Assembly (NCBI GenBank): GCA_027596035.1
Contig: JADGJA010000106.1
Coordinates: forward strand, 1 to 41,470
Direction of reading: 5' to 3'
DNA length: 41,470 nt
From: Thoreauomyces humboldtii
Taxonomy: Eukaryota; Chytridiomycota; Chytridiomycetes; Spizellomycetales; Powellomycetaceae
Every line of letters begins with the position of its first letter. Within the stretch, counting starts at the first letter, position 1. Made by a program: the position numbers and the translations under genes. This document shows, piece by piece, positions 29,541-41,264 of this stretch. The notes under the pieces are model-generated. The model made no database searches. It was given only the letters and a program-made list of their open reading frames with translations, and had not been told where the DNA came from.

Positions 29541-31689
29541 ATGTCCTCACCGTCGTCTGCAGCAAAGCATCTTTTGACATTCTCGGCCCTCCTCGCCAAG
29601 GAACGCGACCATGAGATCGCAACCACCAAGACCAACGTTGCTCACCTCGCTCCTACCACCCTCCAGAAACGCGGCCTGTGTCTCCTCGGGATGCGGGTGT
29701 CGGCCACCCGCACCGGATTCGCAGGAAAGCTGCTCGCAGAGTTCGAAAAGGTCGACGGCGGAGATCTTCCTGTTCACCAGATGCGCGTCGGCGATGTAGT
29801 TGGGATTTCTGAAGGAAGCAGCAAGGGGGCGGTAACCGCTAAAGGGAGGGGAGGCAAAAAATCCGACGGTGGAAACGCAGATAGCAACGAGGGCCCGGTC
29901 GAATGCGAAGGGATCGTGACAAGGATCGAGGACGGTCGACTCACTGTCGCAGTCAAAGAGGAAGGGGAAGGAGGCATGCTGGGTCGGCTCTGCAGGATCA
30001 ACAAGCTCGCAAACGATATCACCTATAAGCGCATGGCCGATACTGTGACGTCTCTGACTAAGCAAGTCGAGAGAGACACACTCTCACCGCTCTTTCAAGT
30101 CCTGCTGGGACAGCGATCTCCCTCCTACGATGACGACACGGATGATGACCTGAGTTTGTTTGATGAGACGTTGAACCCCAGTCAGATAGAGGCCGTCAAG
30201 CTTGCATTAAGGGCGAGAGATGTGGCGTTGTGCCATGGACCACCGGGAACGGGCAAGACCTATACGCTGGTGGAGATTGTGCGGCAGCTTGTTCAAAGAG
30301 GAAAGCGCGTGCTCGTCTGTGGACCTTCCAACATCTCTGTAGGTGCGGGTGTAGCCACTGGTCGACCCGGGCGAAGTGATGACTTGGACAGCCAGAGTTA
30401 ACCACTGGCGCTTCATACCTTCTCGGCAGACAATATGGTCGAGCGCCTAAATCGCCACAAGCTCCCCATTGTCCGGGTGGGTCACCCAGCTCGCGTTCTT
30501 CCCGCTGTCCTCGGATGCACGCTCGATTACCAGGTCAAGAACTCGGACGCTTCTTCCCTCTGTGCTGACATCCGGCGTGAGATTGATGTCAACCTGGCCA
30601 CTCTTGCAAAGACCCGCTCCCGAGCTGAACGTAAGGCACTGTACCTGCAGAATCGTCACCTTCGAACCGACCTTCGAGACCGTGAGAAACGGAACGCACG
30701 TGAAATCGTCGACGGGGCAAGCGTGGTCCTCTCCACGCTCGCCGGTTCGGCAGGAAACACGGTCTATAAAGCGAAACCATTCGACGTCTTGGTTGTGGAC
30801 GAAGCTACTCAGGCTCTCACGCCCGAGGTCTGGATGGCCTGTCGCCTTGCTCTAAAGGTTATCCTCGCGGGGGACCCCTGTCAGCTCGCACCCACTGTCA
30901 AGTCAGCGAAAGGGCTCGAAACTACCGTCTTCGATACGCTCAGAACCCGCGACCCGACCTCCGTGAGACTTCTCGATACTCAGTACCGGATGCACGAACA
31001 CATCGGGCAGTGGGCCTCGACCGCCATGTACGATGGAAAGCTGAAAACGCATGACGGTGCTAAAGGTCGAACTTTAGCGGACCTGCCCAACGTCTCCCGT
31101 ACGGACGAAACCAGTACACCGCTCCTCTTCATCGACACGGCCGGCTGCGAGTACACCGAGTCGATCGAGGAGGCGGAGGAGGAGCCCTCAAAGTTCAACG
31201 ACCAGGAAGCCAGCCTCGTAGTTGCATACCTATCCCTTCTCGTCGGCAAAGCGGGCGTGGATCCGGCGACCGTGGCTGTCATATCCCCATACGCGGCTCA
31301 GGCCAGACTGATCCGACACATGCTCGTGGCAACGCATCCGACCGTCGAGGTCAGCTCTGTCGACGGGTTTCAGGGCAGGGAAAAGGACGTGATCGTGATT
31401 TCATTGGTCAGGAGCAATGACAAGGGGGAGGTTGGTTTCTTGAAGGACGACAGGAGGATGAATGTGGCCATCACGAGGGCGAGGAGACATGTTTGCTTGG
31501 TAGGTGACTCCGAGACGATGGAAAGAGGTGGCGGGTTGCTCAAGGGCATCGTGGACTGGTTTTTTGAGGTAACTCAGCGCATACTAGCCTCTCTCAAGCT
31601 ACAGTCAACTGACACTTCCGTACGTTGTTTTTTTGTAGCACGGACAAGTCCTAGCTGCGCAAGGGTTTGATATCAATGACAAGGCGTGA
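29541..31689 (+). CDS. HCS1: UPF1-like SF1B DNA/RNA helicase, HCS1/IGHMBP2 family
   Basis: Three exons (29541-30342, 30430-31568, 31639-31689; introns 87 and 70 bases) give 663 aa. The N-terminal beta-barrel includes TLQKRGLCLLGMRVSATRTG. Then the helicase motifs appear in order: Q-like NPSQIEAVK, Walker A GPPGTGKT (residues 233-240), Ia RVLVCGPSNISV, Walker B VVDEATQA, III GDPCQLAPTVKS, IV QYRMHE, V SSVDGFQGREKDVIV, VI NVAITRARR. All essential residues are present. The set, and the length, fit yeast Hcs1 (DNA polymerase alpha-associated helicase A) and human IGHMBP2. The C-terminus lacks the R3H and zinc-finger domains of IGHMBP2, which again resembles Hcs1. The last exon encodes just 17 codons. 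Confidence 0.93.
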
Positions 31690-32149
31690 CGTTGGCGTGG
31701 CAGCTCGGCTTTCTTCACGTCAATTAAATGTCTTATCATTCAGCTTAGTATTTCACATCACGCTTTCGTAGTTACCTGTTGGTATCGGCCTGCGATCGGT
31801 TTTACGCTTTCAGGGTTTCTGGCCATCTCCCGTAACAGAATTAAAGAGCTTCAATGTGAATACGACCAGTGAGGCCAATAGGCGCGTTAAAAGAAGACGA
31901 AGGCCGCCCGAAGAGGGATCGATATGTGTGGCTCAAACAAAAAGCCCCATCTGAGACACACGGAAACTTGCTCAAAAATGGATTCCCAGATCGCTCTTCT
32001 CTTTTCAGGTAAGAAGATCTTGAAAGGGACTAACGAGAGAGGCACCCAAAACCCTCCGCGATATACTATATGGTCACCTCATCTCGTACGCGTTGATACC
32101 GCCCTTGCTCTTGGACCTCGCTGGCTTACAGGGATGACGTTTCACTCGG
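31690..32149. other. convergent intergenic region
   Basis: These 460 bases lie between the 3' ends of the helicase gene (plus) and the Ser/Arg-rich gene (minus). It is AT-richer than the genes. A plus-strand open frame from 31924 has no family resemblance and overlaps the end of the minus-strand gene. Confidence 0.4.
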
Positions 32150-34999
32150 TCACCTCCAGAGAGTCCTGTCCAGCTCGGCTACAAAACTCATCTTGCAGTC
32201 CCGCTTCCTCCTATCCAGCTGCAACTCCCTCGCTACGGCGATCCGAATCCTTCCCTCCACCTCGGTCTCTTTGGGCATGACTTCGCGCACTTTGCTATCG
32301 AAAGGTGGAAATGGTTTCATCCATTGCAAATGACTGGAACTGGCTTCGGACGTGTCGACGGGGATCAGAAACTCAGGGTACGGGTTCGCTGATAAGTTGC
32401 GTTGAACTGCAGTGGCGGACAGAGGATTTCGGGGTAGGATGGCGGTTTCGGCAGTAGCTCCGGCGGTTTGCTGGATTGTTTCATTGGCATGAGCGACGAA
32501 AGCTGCACGGCTCCCGAACGAAGCAAGAGAGGTTGCGGAGGTCTCGGCGACAGAAGCAGCGTCCGAAACACAGGTACCGGCGGGTCTCGTTCAACAGCAC
32601 CTCCGGAAAATAGCCGGCAGAATTGGAAGCCGACATTTCGGTCCGTAAAGTGTTCGAGGCGTCGATAGGCTGCCGGGAACCATGATATTTGATGCTCCTC
32701 CCGTGCATCGCAGTAGGCCTTCTGAGCGGTATGTCCGGCAGCGCATGTACGATGCGGGGTTGTGTCGGGGAACGTCCAGACGAGACTTGTTGCTCCACGC
32801 TAGGTGCCGGATTTACAGCTTGCTGTTGCTCATAAAGGCTGGTGTCGACCACTTCCTCGCTATGTTCTTGCCTGTTGTTGGCCCTCTTCTTAGCCTTCGA
32901 TGGGCCAAACTCTCGAATCAGAACTTTGAGATGGGCGGGGCTGCTTCTTGCAGACCTTTCAGACAGATTTCCTGTGCCCGGCGATACATGACGCAAGCAT
33001 GTACTTGATGGTTTAGTTAGCTCATCCAAGGTGGGCACTGCGGCGGAAAGGTCAGGTGTCATGACGTTGTCCGTCCCTACATCCACTTCCTCGTCGGTTG
33101 ATATAGTAACTGGAGACGATGGCTTTCCGCCCTCCTCGTCATCAGGTGAACTACTGTCGGCGACGGACCATAACAAATTGCCTCCGGTGAAAATGTCGAT
33201 CGCTCCTGGTACTTTGCTGAGGGAAAACCCGGTCTCGGAACCGAAAAGATTTACTGAAGGTTTTGGCCGCCGTCTGGCTGCCTGCGTAACGTGGACGTCC
33301 TTGTCTATTACAGCATGTAGTTTGATGTTTTCAGACCGCCCAGGCGTTTCGACGGGTACATAAAGCTGAAGGCCCTGCTCCGGTGTTTCTGAAGGCAGTC
33401 AGAATCCGAATTTTCTGTCCCGAATGCAAGAGCCACGGTAGTGTCAAAAGCGGACCTTGACGGCTGTTCAAGCTTGTTGGATCTCTCCAGAGCTTCTTTG
33501 AAAAAGCCAGCAGGAACGGGAGTGTTGGAGGTGCTAGAACGCTCACCATCGGATTGTCGTCCAGCCTCGGAATGGGATACCGGTTGTGGTGACAGACTCT
33601 TCGTCCGAGAGGAGATCGGTGTCATATACAGGCTGGGGGTAGATGATACGCGATGATCTGGTGACTCTTGTGTTGGTTCTGGCAGAGAGGTTTTCGCTGT
33701 CTGATGGGCAACTTCCATGATCAAGGAGCCCGAATCATTTGATGGAGGACGAGTGGCCTGGTCGTACGTAACTGGTTGATGAATCTGTGCCTGACTGCCT
33801 GGTCTTGGCCCGTGCCAATGTTCCGTATCAAGTCTGGGGTGAATAGAAGTTAAAAGACTTGAATAAATTTTGTTCATCAAAAGCCACGTACTTTTCTCGC
33901 CAGTTACTGTCTCGCAGTCGGAATGGTTTGTCATGCACGAAATCACTGTATATTTTAATCGTAGAGTTAGTTACTTTGCAGCGCTTTTCGATGGATATGA
34001 ATAAGCTTACCTCTTCGTGCCATATGCTCCGCAATACGCAAGCTTTGAAGTATGAACGAGAGAGCTTGGTATTGGTAAGGATGCAGACCTGTGGGTCAAG
34101 AAGAGTGTGAATGGGTAGCCGCAAAGTCTGCAACTCTGCGAGGATACATACAGCTCCTGATCGTGTTCGTCTGAGCTAGTTGTCTTGAACTTTTTGGTGG
34201 AAAGCCCCCTTTCGTCGATAAGCTTGCCAATCCACTCGTCCTGAGCTTTGCGCTTTTTCAGGCGCTCCTTGTCTTGGTCACCATAACCTTTCTTGCACGT
34301 GCCGGCTGCAAGGCTCTCGCGGTGGGACGAGCCATTCTCGTAAGGATCAGAGCTGATGGACGTATTTCGTACCAAAGGTGACGGCTCTCTTCCGGCGCGA
34401 TAGGACGAGGACTTTATCGGGGTTTTCGATAGCGATTGCGGCTGTTTGTGGTATTTGAAGTTCTCCGAGGACGAGGATGTACTAATGACATCCGTACTTC
34501 TACTTGAATCTGAGCTGCTGACCGAACTGCGGGTACTGGTGCTGCTAGGTGATACACTGGTGTCTCTGCTGGAGCTACGGACAGCAGCATTGCGTGGATT
34601 GTCGTCCCTGGACGATCGCCAAGATTGCTTCTCATCTTCACGCGTAGCGCGCTTGCACCCTCGGACAGGTGAACGCTCGATAAAATGCCATCTCCGTGTC
34701 AGACTGTCGCATCGATCGTTGTCACGGCGTGGCGAGGACCGTTGTTGTTTTCGGCGGTCGACCGTGAGGTTGTTGCTTGACCGGGCCGAGCCCCTTTGCT
34801 TGCTGCTCCGAAATGGAAGACGTTCGAGACGTCTATCCATGGCCAGTGTTACTTGAACAGCCAAAGCTGGCCGTGCCTGTGATGCGTTTGAAGAGAAGAG
34901 CACCGGTCCCTCTTCGTGGATGGAAAGGGAATCGTCAAGGTGCGGAGTGGCACACAGGCAAGCGGGCAATGAACACCAAGGGCCGGGATGACTGATCAT
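32150..34999 (-). CDS. Ser/Arg-rich nuclear-type protein, function unknown
   Basis: Six minus-strand exons: 34999-34152, 34088-34011, 33945-33892, 33833-33437, 33374-32578, 32510-32150; 844 aa if the ATG at 34999 is used, 791 aa from the better-placed ATG at 34840. The frame was fixed by working back from phases: only this chain of donors and acceptors keeps one frame open. Residues about 60-260 are rich in Arg/Ser (RRKQQRSSPRRDNDR; SSTSTRSSVSSSDSSRST), as in splicing or chromatin proteins. A basic helix follows (DKERLKKRKAQDEWIGKLID). The middle is disordered. The last 45 residues (from FPPFDSKVREVMPKETEVEG to SFVAELDRTLWR) look folded and helical and may be the conserved core. Splices for exons 4 and 5 are weaker. 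I do not recognise the family. Confidence 0.6.
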
Positions 35000-35249
35000 G
35001 ACTCACCCAACCCCTTCTCGGCTGTTCCCCGTCAACGTCGTCTCTTCGTCGTTTTGTCTCTCGTGACAGATCCTTTGACCTTCAGATCGCTCAAAGGAAA
35101 TCTAACTGTATCATCTTTCCCACGGCACGCACAAGTCATCCGGGGCAGTCTTTCACGACGTTCCCACTACCTCTGCATCGCTGCTCCTACGACCTAGACC
35201 CTTTGATAGCCTCGCATATACCCCTCGCTCCCTCATACGCTTGCTCAAC
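35000..35249. promoter_or_regulatory. shared divergent promoter, Ser/Arg-rich gene / CGI121
   Basis: The 250 bases between outward-facing start codons. If the minus-strand gene begins at 34840 the gap is 409 bases. The side near CGI121 is CT-rich. No TATA box is clear. Confidence 0.4.
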
Positions 35250-36041
35250 ATGGAAGCTATAGAGCTACCACCGCTGTTCATCGCTCCTTCCGCCGCCAGT
35301 CCGATGCAGTCGGTACCGCTTCCAACGGCTTCGCACGCCATGCACGTTGCTCTTTTTACCGAAGTCCAGAACGCCAAGGAAGTCCGAGCCCTAATAATCA
35401 AAGGGGATCCACTAGTACCCGACATGGCTCTGATCAACGCTGCCACGGTGGGAATTCTCGATGCCCTTTGAATCTCTGAATCCTCACGCGACACGCTGAT
35501 GCACTTCTCCCTCCACCTCAGCTGGTCGATCTCTTCCAAGTTCAGATGGCGTGCGTCAAAGCCCTGTTGCAGCAGGAGCAAGGGAACATGCGGACGCGCT
35601 CCCTTTACTCCGAGGTGCTCTTCAACCTGTCTCCCACCACCAACATCAGCGATGCCATCCGCCAGTTTGGGGTCGCCGATGCTTCCACCGCCCTTCTGGC
35701 CGTCATGCTCGGCCACGACGCCCCGTCGTCCGAGGTAGAACGTCATCGTTTGTGAGAGGCGATAAGGAGCGACAGCTCCGGAAGGCTTACCTTGGCGTCC
35801 TCAGGTTCAGCAGCGACTCACATCGCTGATAAGGGGGAAAGTGATACCGGCCGGTCGGATACCAGAGTTTACAGAACGCAAGATCATCAATAAGGTTAGG
35901 GAACGACGCGTCGATCAACATGGTTGGCCAGGCGCTGAGACGGTCTTCGTGCAGATATACAAGACCGGCAACGCGCCAGACGATCCGAAGCAACTTTCTG
36001 CCCTCGTCATTGGGGCCATGGCCCTCAAAGGGCACGTTTGA
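35250..36041 (+). CDS. CGI121: KEOPS complex subunit CGI121 (TPRKB family)
   Basis: Four exons (35250-35447, 35522-35734, 35805-35894, 35955-36041; introns 74, 70 and 60 bases), all joined in phase 0, give 195 aa. CGI121 is the subunit of the KEOPS/EKC complex that binds Bud32 and tRNA, for t6A37 modification of tRNA; it also affects telomeres in yeast. Hallmarks are: VALFTEVQNAKEVRALIIKG, ALINAATLVDLFQVQMACVK (restored by intron 1), KTRSLHSE-like MRTRSLYSEVLFNLSP, NISDAIRQFGVAD, and an end AVVIALKG-like (LVIGAMALKGHV). The size is that of the family (about 180-200 aa). The first ATG is at 35250. Confidence 0.93.
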
Positions 36042-36406
36042 TATCTCAACATGTCAGCATAGATGGCGAGTGAAAATTGGCTGGACCAATCAGAGGTAGA
36101 CCTGGGTGGAGCACATGCATGCTTGGGCTTCGTACATGTCGGACAGCGGCTCGAACAATGCAGTGCAGCCGGTCGAATGACGCTTCCCGTATTTTTCTAA
36201 TGCAAGCACGAGTGACCCGTGTACACTGCGGCGTGACGGAAACTCCAAGACTTGCATTTCGAATGGGATCTATTAGGACTATATTACAGGCAGTGCAAAC
36301 AAAGGGGGATGTGTTCGAAAAAAAAATAAGGCAGTTAACACGCGAAAGAAACTGGGCTCAGTGGGGCAGGTTCCGGTGGTAAGTACATGTCCCGAAGCAC
36401 GCGGTC
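36042..36406. other. convergent intergenic region, CGI121 / KCH1-like
   Basis: These 365 bases lie between the 3' ends of CGI121 (plus) and the KCH1-like gene (minus). An A-run is at about 36320-36330. Nothing else stands out. Confidence 0.4.
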
Positions 36407-38369
36407 CTAGCGGCGGGAGCCGTGGGATGACGAAATAGAGGGATCCTGGTAGTCTCCGATCGTATACTCCGAGTAGAGGGACTGCCTGTGCGGGTCGTCA
36501 TAGTGCCCCTGACGGTGGTCGGTTCCTGATGCTGGAACCGGCGATCCGACCTCTCGTCCCCCGAAACCATATGAACTGTCGGCCTCAGTGTCGGCATACT
36601 GGGCGCTCTGAACTTTGGTGCTGCGATCACCAACTGGATACTCTTCGTGAAGCAACGCGGTAGTGCTTGCAGCAGGTGGACTGTAATAGCCGCGGTCCGC
36701 CGCGTAGCCTTCGTCACGTGGGTATCCCGTGACGATCGAGGATGCCACGGGCTGAGCCACATTGCCGTATTGTCGGACTGAAGCCACGTGGTGGGAAACG
36801 CCTCCAAACGACTGCGGAGCATATCCGCTAGCCCCGTACCCGCTATTCCCGCTATACTGGGTGGGCACTTGGCTGCTGTTGTACTCTGACCGCCCATCGT
36901 AAAGATCGTTCTGCTGGGCGGCCATCCCAGCGCGGATGTACGGGCTGGGCATGGGGGGTTGAGGAGATGGAGTGGGCCGGGTCGCCCCGTAAGCGCTTCC
37001 GGTCGTGCTGCTGCCGCCGTAGGCGCTGCCGGGACCCGAGGTGGCGTAGTAACCATTGCCGTGTCCATACAGAGCTCCGTGCGTGAGATGCTGCGCGGAC
37101 TCCGAGGAGCCGTTCGCATATGAATATTTGTCGTCGCCCATCCCCACCATGTCAACGTCTGGAAGAGTAGGCGCTGGTCCGTTGCTTTTTCCGTATTTTG
37201 CGATCTCCTCCTGCTCCCGCTTTCGAGCCTGCTCTGCACGTTTGCGAGATCGTTTCTTCAGGACTTCGTCGATTCTGAAAAGAGGTTTTCCATCAGACCC
37301 GAAGCAAACCAGATATTGAACCCATCGGTGTTTACCTCTTGTCGACCTTGTGGCAACAGAACTCTTTGAGGTTTCCGCGGATAGTACACAAAAGCGGAAT
37401 GTACACCACGAAGGCGCATACAAGCAGGACCGCAGAGAGAGCCCACATCACGACAGTGGCGGACGCCAGCCACATACCAGCGGCGGCCATTTTGCTCTGC
37501 TGATCGATCATCAACCAAACGAACGTTTGCGAGAAATCTGGCTTATTCAAGACGCATTGTGGTTGGTTCTTGGCATCCAGACCCCTCGTCGGGTCAACGA
37601 TCCCCTTGCCATTGCTGTCGACCGCGCACCACTTTGGCGGAGGCTGGTCCACCGATTTCGGGTCACTCATGACACCGCTGTAAGCGCTCCAGAGCAGTAA
37701 AAAGTTGAGGAATTGACGAGGCAGTTCGGCTAAGAGGAGACGCTTCCATCCTCTGAAGGTAAAGAACACCCAGAATGCGACTTCGTCGATAACTTTCCGA
37801 CTGTTTTCGATGGTGCTGAAGAGGCAGAAGTGGCCGTAGGAGCGGATGACATAGTATCTGCACGGACAGACGAATTAGAAACAGGGAAACTTATCGTCAG
37901 TCAACAATAAGTTTCGGTCTTACCTGTAAGCGACGGTGTTCGTGAATGCGTAGGAAATGTCTTTGGATCTGACGATTGCCAGGCCCTTCTTCCATTCCAA
38001 GGCTAGCAGGATGTACGAAAGGGAGATCGTGCCAAGAGTGAGGCCGAACCGAATGCCACCATTGATCTGCAAGGGAAAGTACGGCGATGGTGCGCAAGGG
38101 TCAACGGTCGCGGTGGTGTTGCTGGACGAGCTGAAAGCGTTGGCTCCAACGCAGGGTTTCCCGGCGTTGATGGCGCTGTAGACCAGAAGCAGGACAACAC
38201 CCAAATCGGCCATGTAGATCAGGACAGACTTGAGCGTGTTAAAGAAGACCCACGAATAGCGGACGGACGACACAAACGACTGGTCGGCGAAGTCATCGAC
38301 ATCGATGAGGTCAAACTTGTGGTCCTCGATGTGCTCTCGCTTCCAGCTCGCCGCTCCGCAGCAGGACAT
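36407..38369 (-). CDS. KCH1: KCH1-like low-affinity potassium transport protein
   Basis: Three minus-strand exons (38369-37924, 37857-37336, 37274-36407; introns 66 and 61 bases) give 611 aa. It matches the fungal Kch1/Kch2 family of plasma-membrane K+ uptake proteins, which in yeast also help calcium signalling in the pheromone response. Marks are: MSCCGAASWKREHIEDHKFD then VDDFADQSF, several membrane segments (VLIYMADLGVVLLLVYSAI; FGLTLGTISLSYILLALEW; AAAGMWLASATVVMWALSAV; VLLVCAFVVYIPLLCTIRG), and the LKEFCCHKVDKRIDEVLKK motif, with the last Arg codon split by intron 2. After it comes a disordered tail of about 270 residues rich in Tyr, Gly, Ser and Pro. The first ATG is at 38369; upstream the frame is open but has only a GTG. 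Confidence 0.87.
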
Positions 38370-39500
38370 TGCGGGGAATGGGGTATCTGACGTCTGGAGA
38401 TCGCGACGTAGGGGGTTGAAAGACGATGAGGCGGACGAGCGAGGAGGAGTATCGTTTCCGAGTTTCGAGGCTAGTCTCTCTGCTCTCCTTCTCTCTTGGG
38501 AACTTGTATATTGTTGTCTGCGGGTACCGCAAGTGGAATGCTGCACTTGCAGGTCCTGTCCTCCTTCGCCCTGCCCTTGCGGAAAGGGAGGTCAGTGGGG
38601 CTGGCCCCTTTTTGCGAGCCGCTGTGTGCTCTGTACGACGCGCCCTTAGCCGCTTCCCGTGTTGGCCGCGTTGACCACGCAAATCCTCCCCTCCGAACGT
38701 GGACAGGCACGCCCTCCGAAATCGTACAGCCCTTCGAGTCCTGGACTCCTGGTACCATGTCGTGCAAACGCAGTCTCTCGTCCATTCATGGCATGCTGCT
38801 GCAGGGTTACAGAAGCGGGCGTCGCGCGAAGGTGTGATAGCAATGCGCCGACATATCGGGCCGAGCTGCGTTAAGCACTTTCTTCGCTGTACAGTCGAAC
38901 GTGAGGTCTTTGGAGCTAGCGTTGACTGCCAAAGGCATACCGGTACTCCTCCAGAATCCCAAATGCATCGATCCCATCTTTTGAACAGCTGCTTGTATCA
39001 TACATGTAGATCCGCTACTCATAGCTACTATAGTGCAGCTCATTCCGCAAGCTGTCGAAGGACATCTGGCACATTGAGTGGTTAAGGTCGGTAGAGTCCC
39101 GGATCTTCTTCTGCTTGACATCATCTGGCATCATCAGCACACTTGGCGCCAGGAGAGACCCACTTGGGGAAACTCGCGATTCGCGATGCTGTGAACAACG
39201 ATTGCTCGCTAGCAGTTCTGGCAAAGGGCAGATTCGATAGCATCCCCCCGAAGGGTTGTGGAATGCGGGGTAATACAATGTCGCACGAAATGCAGCGAAC
39301 CGTTGCCCCGCAGTCCTTTCCCCCCGTCGGTTTTCCCAGCGCCATTCCCTTGCCACAGCTAGCAAGCATCCGAATCCAACCCTTTCGTTCGGTAAGACTG
39401 GGAGACCTCACGAGCGACAGACGGACACCACGGACGAAGAGGACGGTTCTGCGCGTCCATCCATGTCGGATTCAGCACCGTTCGTTTGGAGGATTTCGGC

Positions 39501-39524
39501 GGATGGACGGATGGATGGATGGAT
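39501..39524. repeat. GGAT short tandem repeat
   Basis: Imperfect GGAT/GGAC units in a row, about 24 bases, upstream of RPL9. Confidence 0.85.
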
Positions 39525-39612
39525 CATTCCTTGGGGAGGCGAATGCCCCATGGCCAACATTTCGACATGCCATGGGAAACCGTTTTCAGCGCCTCGTCTG
39601 TCGAGGGCCATC

Positions 39613-39670
39613 CGGATGGTGCTATCTCTACGCTGCTCCAAAATCGGATGGTGCTATCTCTACGCTGCTC
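39613..39670. repeat. tandem duplication, 26-base unit, period 32
   Basis: The 26 bases at 39613-39638 (starting CGGATGGTGC, ending ACGCTGCTC) recur exactly at 39645-39670. The spacer is CAAAAT. Perfect identity implies a recent local duplication. Confidence 0.95.
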
Positions 39671-39909
39671 GCCAGAAGGACGTGGGACGGGCGAGGGAGG
39701 TGCCTGGTCCCTGCCTTGGGAGGGGACATCTTAGGTCTTCCGGAACCGACACCTGGAAGTAGACAACATACGCTGGCAACGACAATACGAAAGACGGGCC
39801 TCCTTAGGGACAGGGCAGAGCATAGCTTGCGCACAGGGGACGAGGCTTCGCTACAGAAAGTTTGACCATTCCTTCGCTGCTAGGCCGGAACCCTTCATCG
39901 TCGACAATC

Positions 39910-40674
39910 ATGAAGTCCATCATTCAAACCAAGGATATCACCATCCCCGAGGGTGGTAAGTGCTGGAATGAGTTCTGGTACCGTCCGGGCGGTGCGGTCT
40001 AGTAACAATATGACTTCTTATAGTGACGCTCGACGTCAAGTCCCGCGTTGTCCGGGTTAAAGGCCCCCGTGGTGTCCTCCACAAGGACCTGAAGCACGTC
40101 AACATGGAAATCCTCCGTGTCGGCAAGAACAAGATCCGCATCAAGGTGTGGCACGGTGTCCGCAAGCACATTGCTTGCATCCGCACCGTTGCTTCCCACA
40201 TCGAGAACATGATCAAGGGCACCACCAAGGTATGCTGATTGGCGGGTCTGGGAAAGGAGCTGTAGCTTTATGCTTATGGTTGATGTTTGGCAGGGATTCG
40301 AGTACAAGATGCGTTTCGTGTACGCCCATTTCCCCATCAACGCCAACGTCACGGAAGACGGCGCCCTCATTGAGATCCGTAACTTCCTTGGAGAGAAGAT
40401 TGTCCGCCGCATCCGCATGCTCGGCGACACCAAGATCGTCCAGTCGACCGTCCAGAAGGACGAGGTCATCCTTACCGGAAACGACATCGACCACGTCTCC
40501 CAGTCCGCTGCGTCCATCCAGCAGTCTTGCGCTGTCAAGAACAAGGATATCCGTAAGTTCCTCGACGGTATCTACGTGTCCGAGAAGGTGGGTGGTTTGC
40601 TTGCTGAGTTCTGGTATGCTTTGGGGAAGACTCCTGACGTTGTGGGTTTTTAGGGTCTCCTGAACAAGGATTAG
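39910..40674 (+). CDS. RPL9: 60S ribosomal protein L9 (uL6)
   Basis: Four exons (39910-39955, 40024-40229, 40294-40587, 40654-40674; introns 68, 64 and 66 bases) give 188 aa, the normal size. It is a protein of the large ribosomal subunit near the sarcin-ricin loop. The N-terminus [88 protein letters not shown] and [14 protein letters not shown] are near-invariant in eukaryotes. The 21-base last exon encodes GLLNKD and the stop. The first intron falls after codon 15, as often seen in ribosomal protein genes. Codon use is biased toward C-ending codons, as in highly expressed genes. Confidence 0.97.
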
Positions 40675-41264
40675 ATTTCTCTGTTACAATCAAATTGAGC
40701 TCGACCGCTCATGGGTCGAGTAGGGAAGAACCGCGGACGTGTCTGACGCTGGGGCATGTTCAATAAATATCTTCGGCGAAAGTGCACTCGAATAGGGTTT
40801 CGACTGCTCCTTGTGATCACGCTTGGGGTGCGTTCGAATGTAATGGTATGCGGAACAAACGTGTGTAGTCTGGGGCCACTACGCATGCCACCTGGGAGGA
40901 GAGAGGGGAGGGGGAGGGGTCGAAGAGCGAGCAGGCGCGAGGGGCAGCGATCGTGACAGCGCTTGCATTCGATGGCATGGTGCGTTGTTTCTGTAGGCAG
41001 AGCCTGGCCTATCGGTGAGCTTTGTCAGCCTTCCAAGAAGCAAGAATTGGGAAAGTTCGGCAAGTCTCGCGAGAACTTTCCCAAGATGACATGGGTACCA
41101 ACGTTACGGCCACAACTTACGACGTCACCCTCTTCTCATTCTGCATCATGACCTTTTTCTTTTTCAATTTCAATTCCCGCCGCCGCCGTTCTATAAAGCG
41201 TTGACCCCATCAAGGCTCCCGCTGAAGCTCACTCGCTTCATCCTCACTACAACCAACTCTCACA
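40675..41264. other. intergenic region, RPL9 to PMP3-like
   Basis: These 590 bases contain the RPL9 3' UTR and the promoter of the PMP3-like gene. A purine-rich GAGGGG stretch lies at about 40900-40925 and a long pyrimidine/T-rich segment at 41150-41185, then a TATA box at 41192. No gene is evident. Confidence 0.5.
41192..41198 (+). promoter_or_regulatory. TATA box of the PMP3-like gene
   Basis: TATAAAG lies 66 bases upstream of the ATG at 41265, just after a T/C-rich stretch. Fits a stress-regulated promoter. Confidence 0.6.

Larger units (their letters stand above)
38370..39909. other. long divergent intergenic region, KCH1-like / RPL9
   Basis: This 1540-base gap is the longest here. The right half holds a plus-strand open frame from the first ATG at 39263 to 39865, ending 44 bases before RPL9, with no recognised family. 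It overlaps a GGAT-type run at 39501-39524 and the tandem duplication at 39613-39670. The left half has a 105-codon minus-strand frame (39124-38807), Cys/Ser/Thr-rich and unrecognised. RPL9 upstream sequences probably include Pol II elements, but no TATA box is clear. A conserved gene is not evident, so most is treated as promoter or non-coding. Confidence 0.4.

Noticed and set aside
31924..32280. Plus-strand open frame of 118 codons
   Set aside because: It overlaps the end of the Ser/Arg-rich gene on the other strand and lies mostly in a convergent 3' region; no family resemblance.
38807..39124. Minus-strand 105-codon frame starting with ATG
   Set aside because: Cys/Ser/Thr-rich with no recognisable domain or splice context; may be chance in a long promoter region. 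Not called as a gene.
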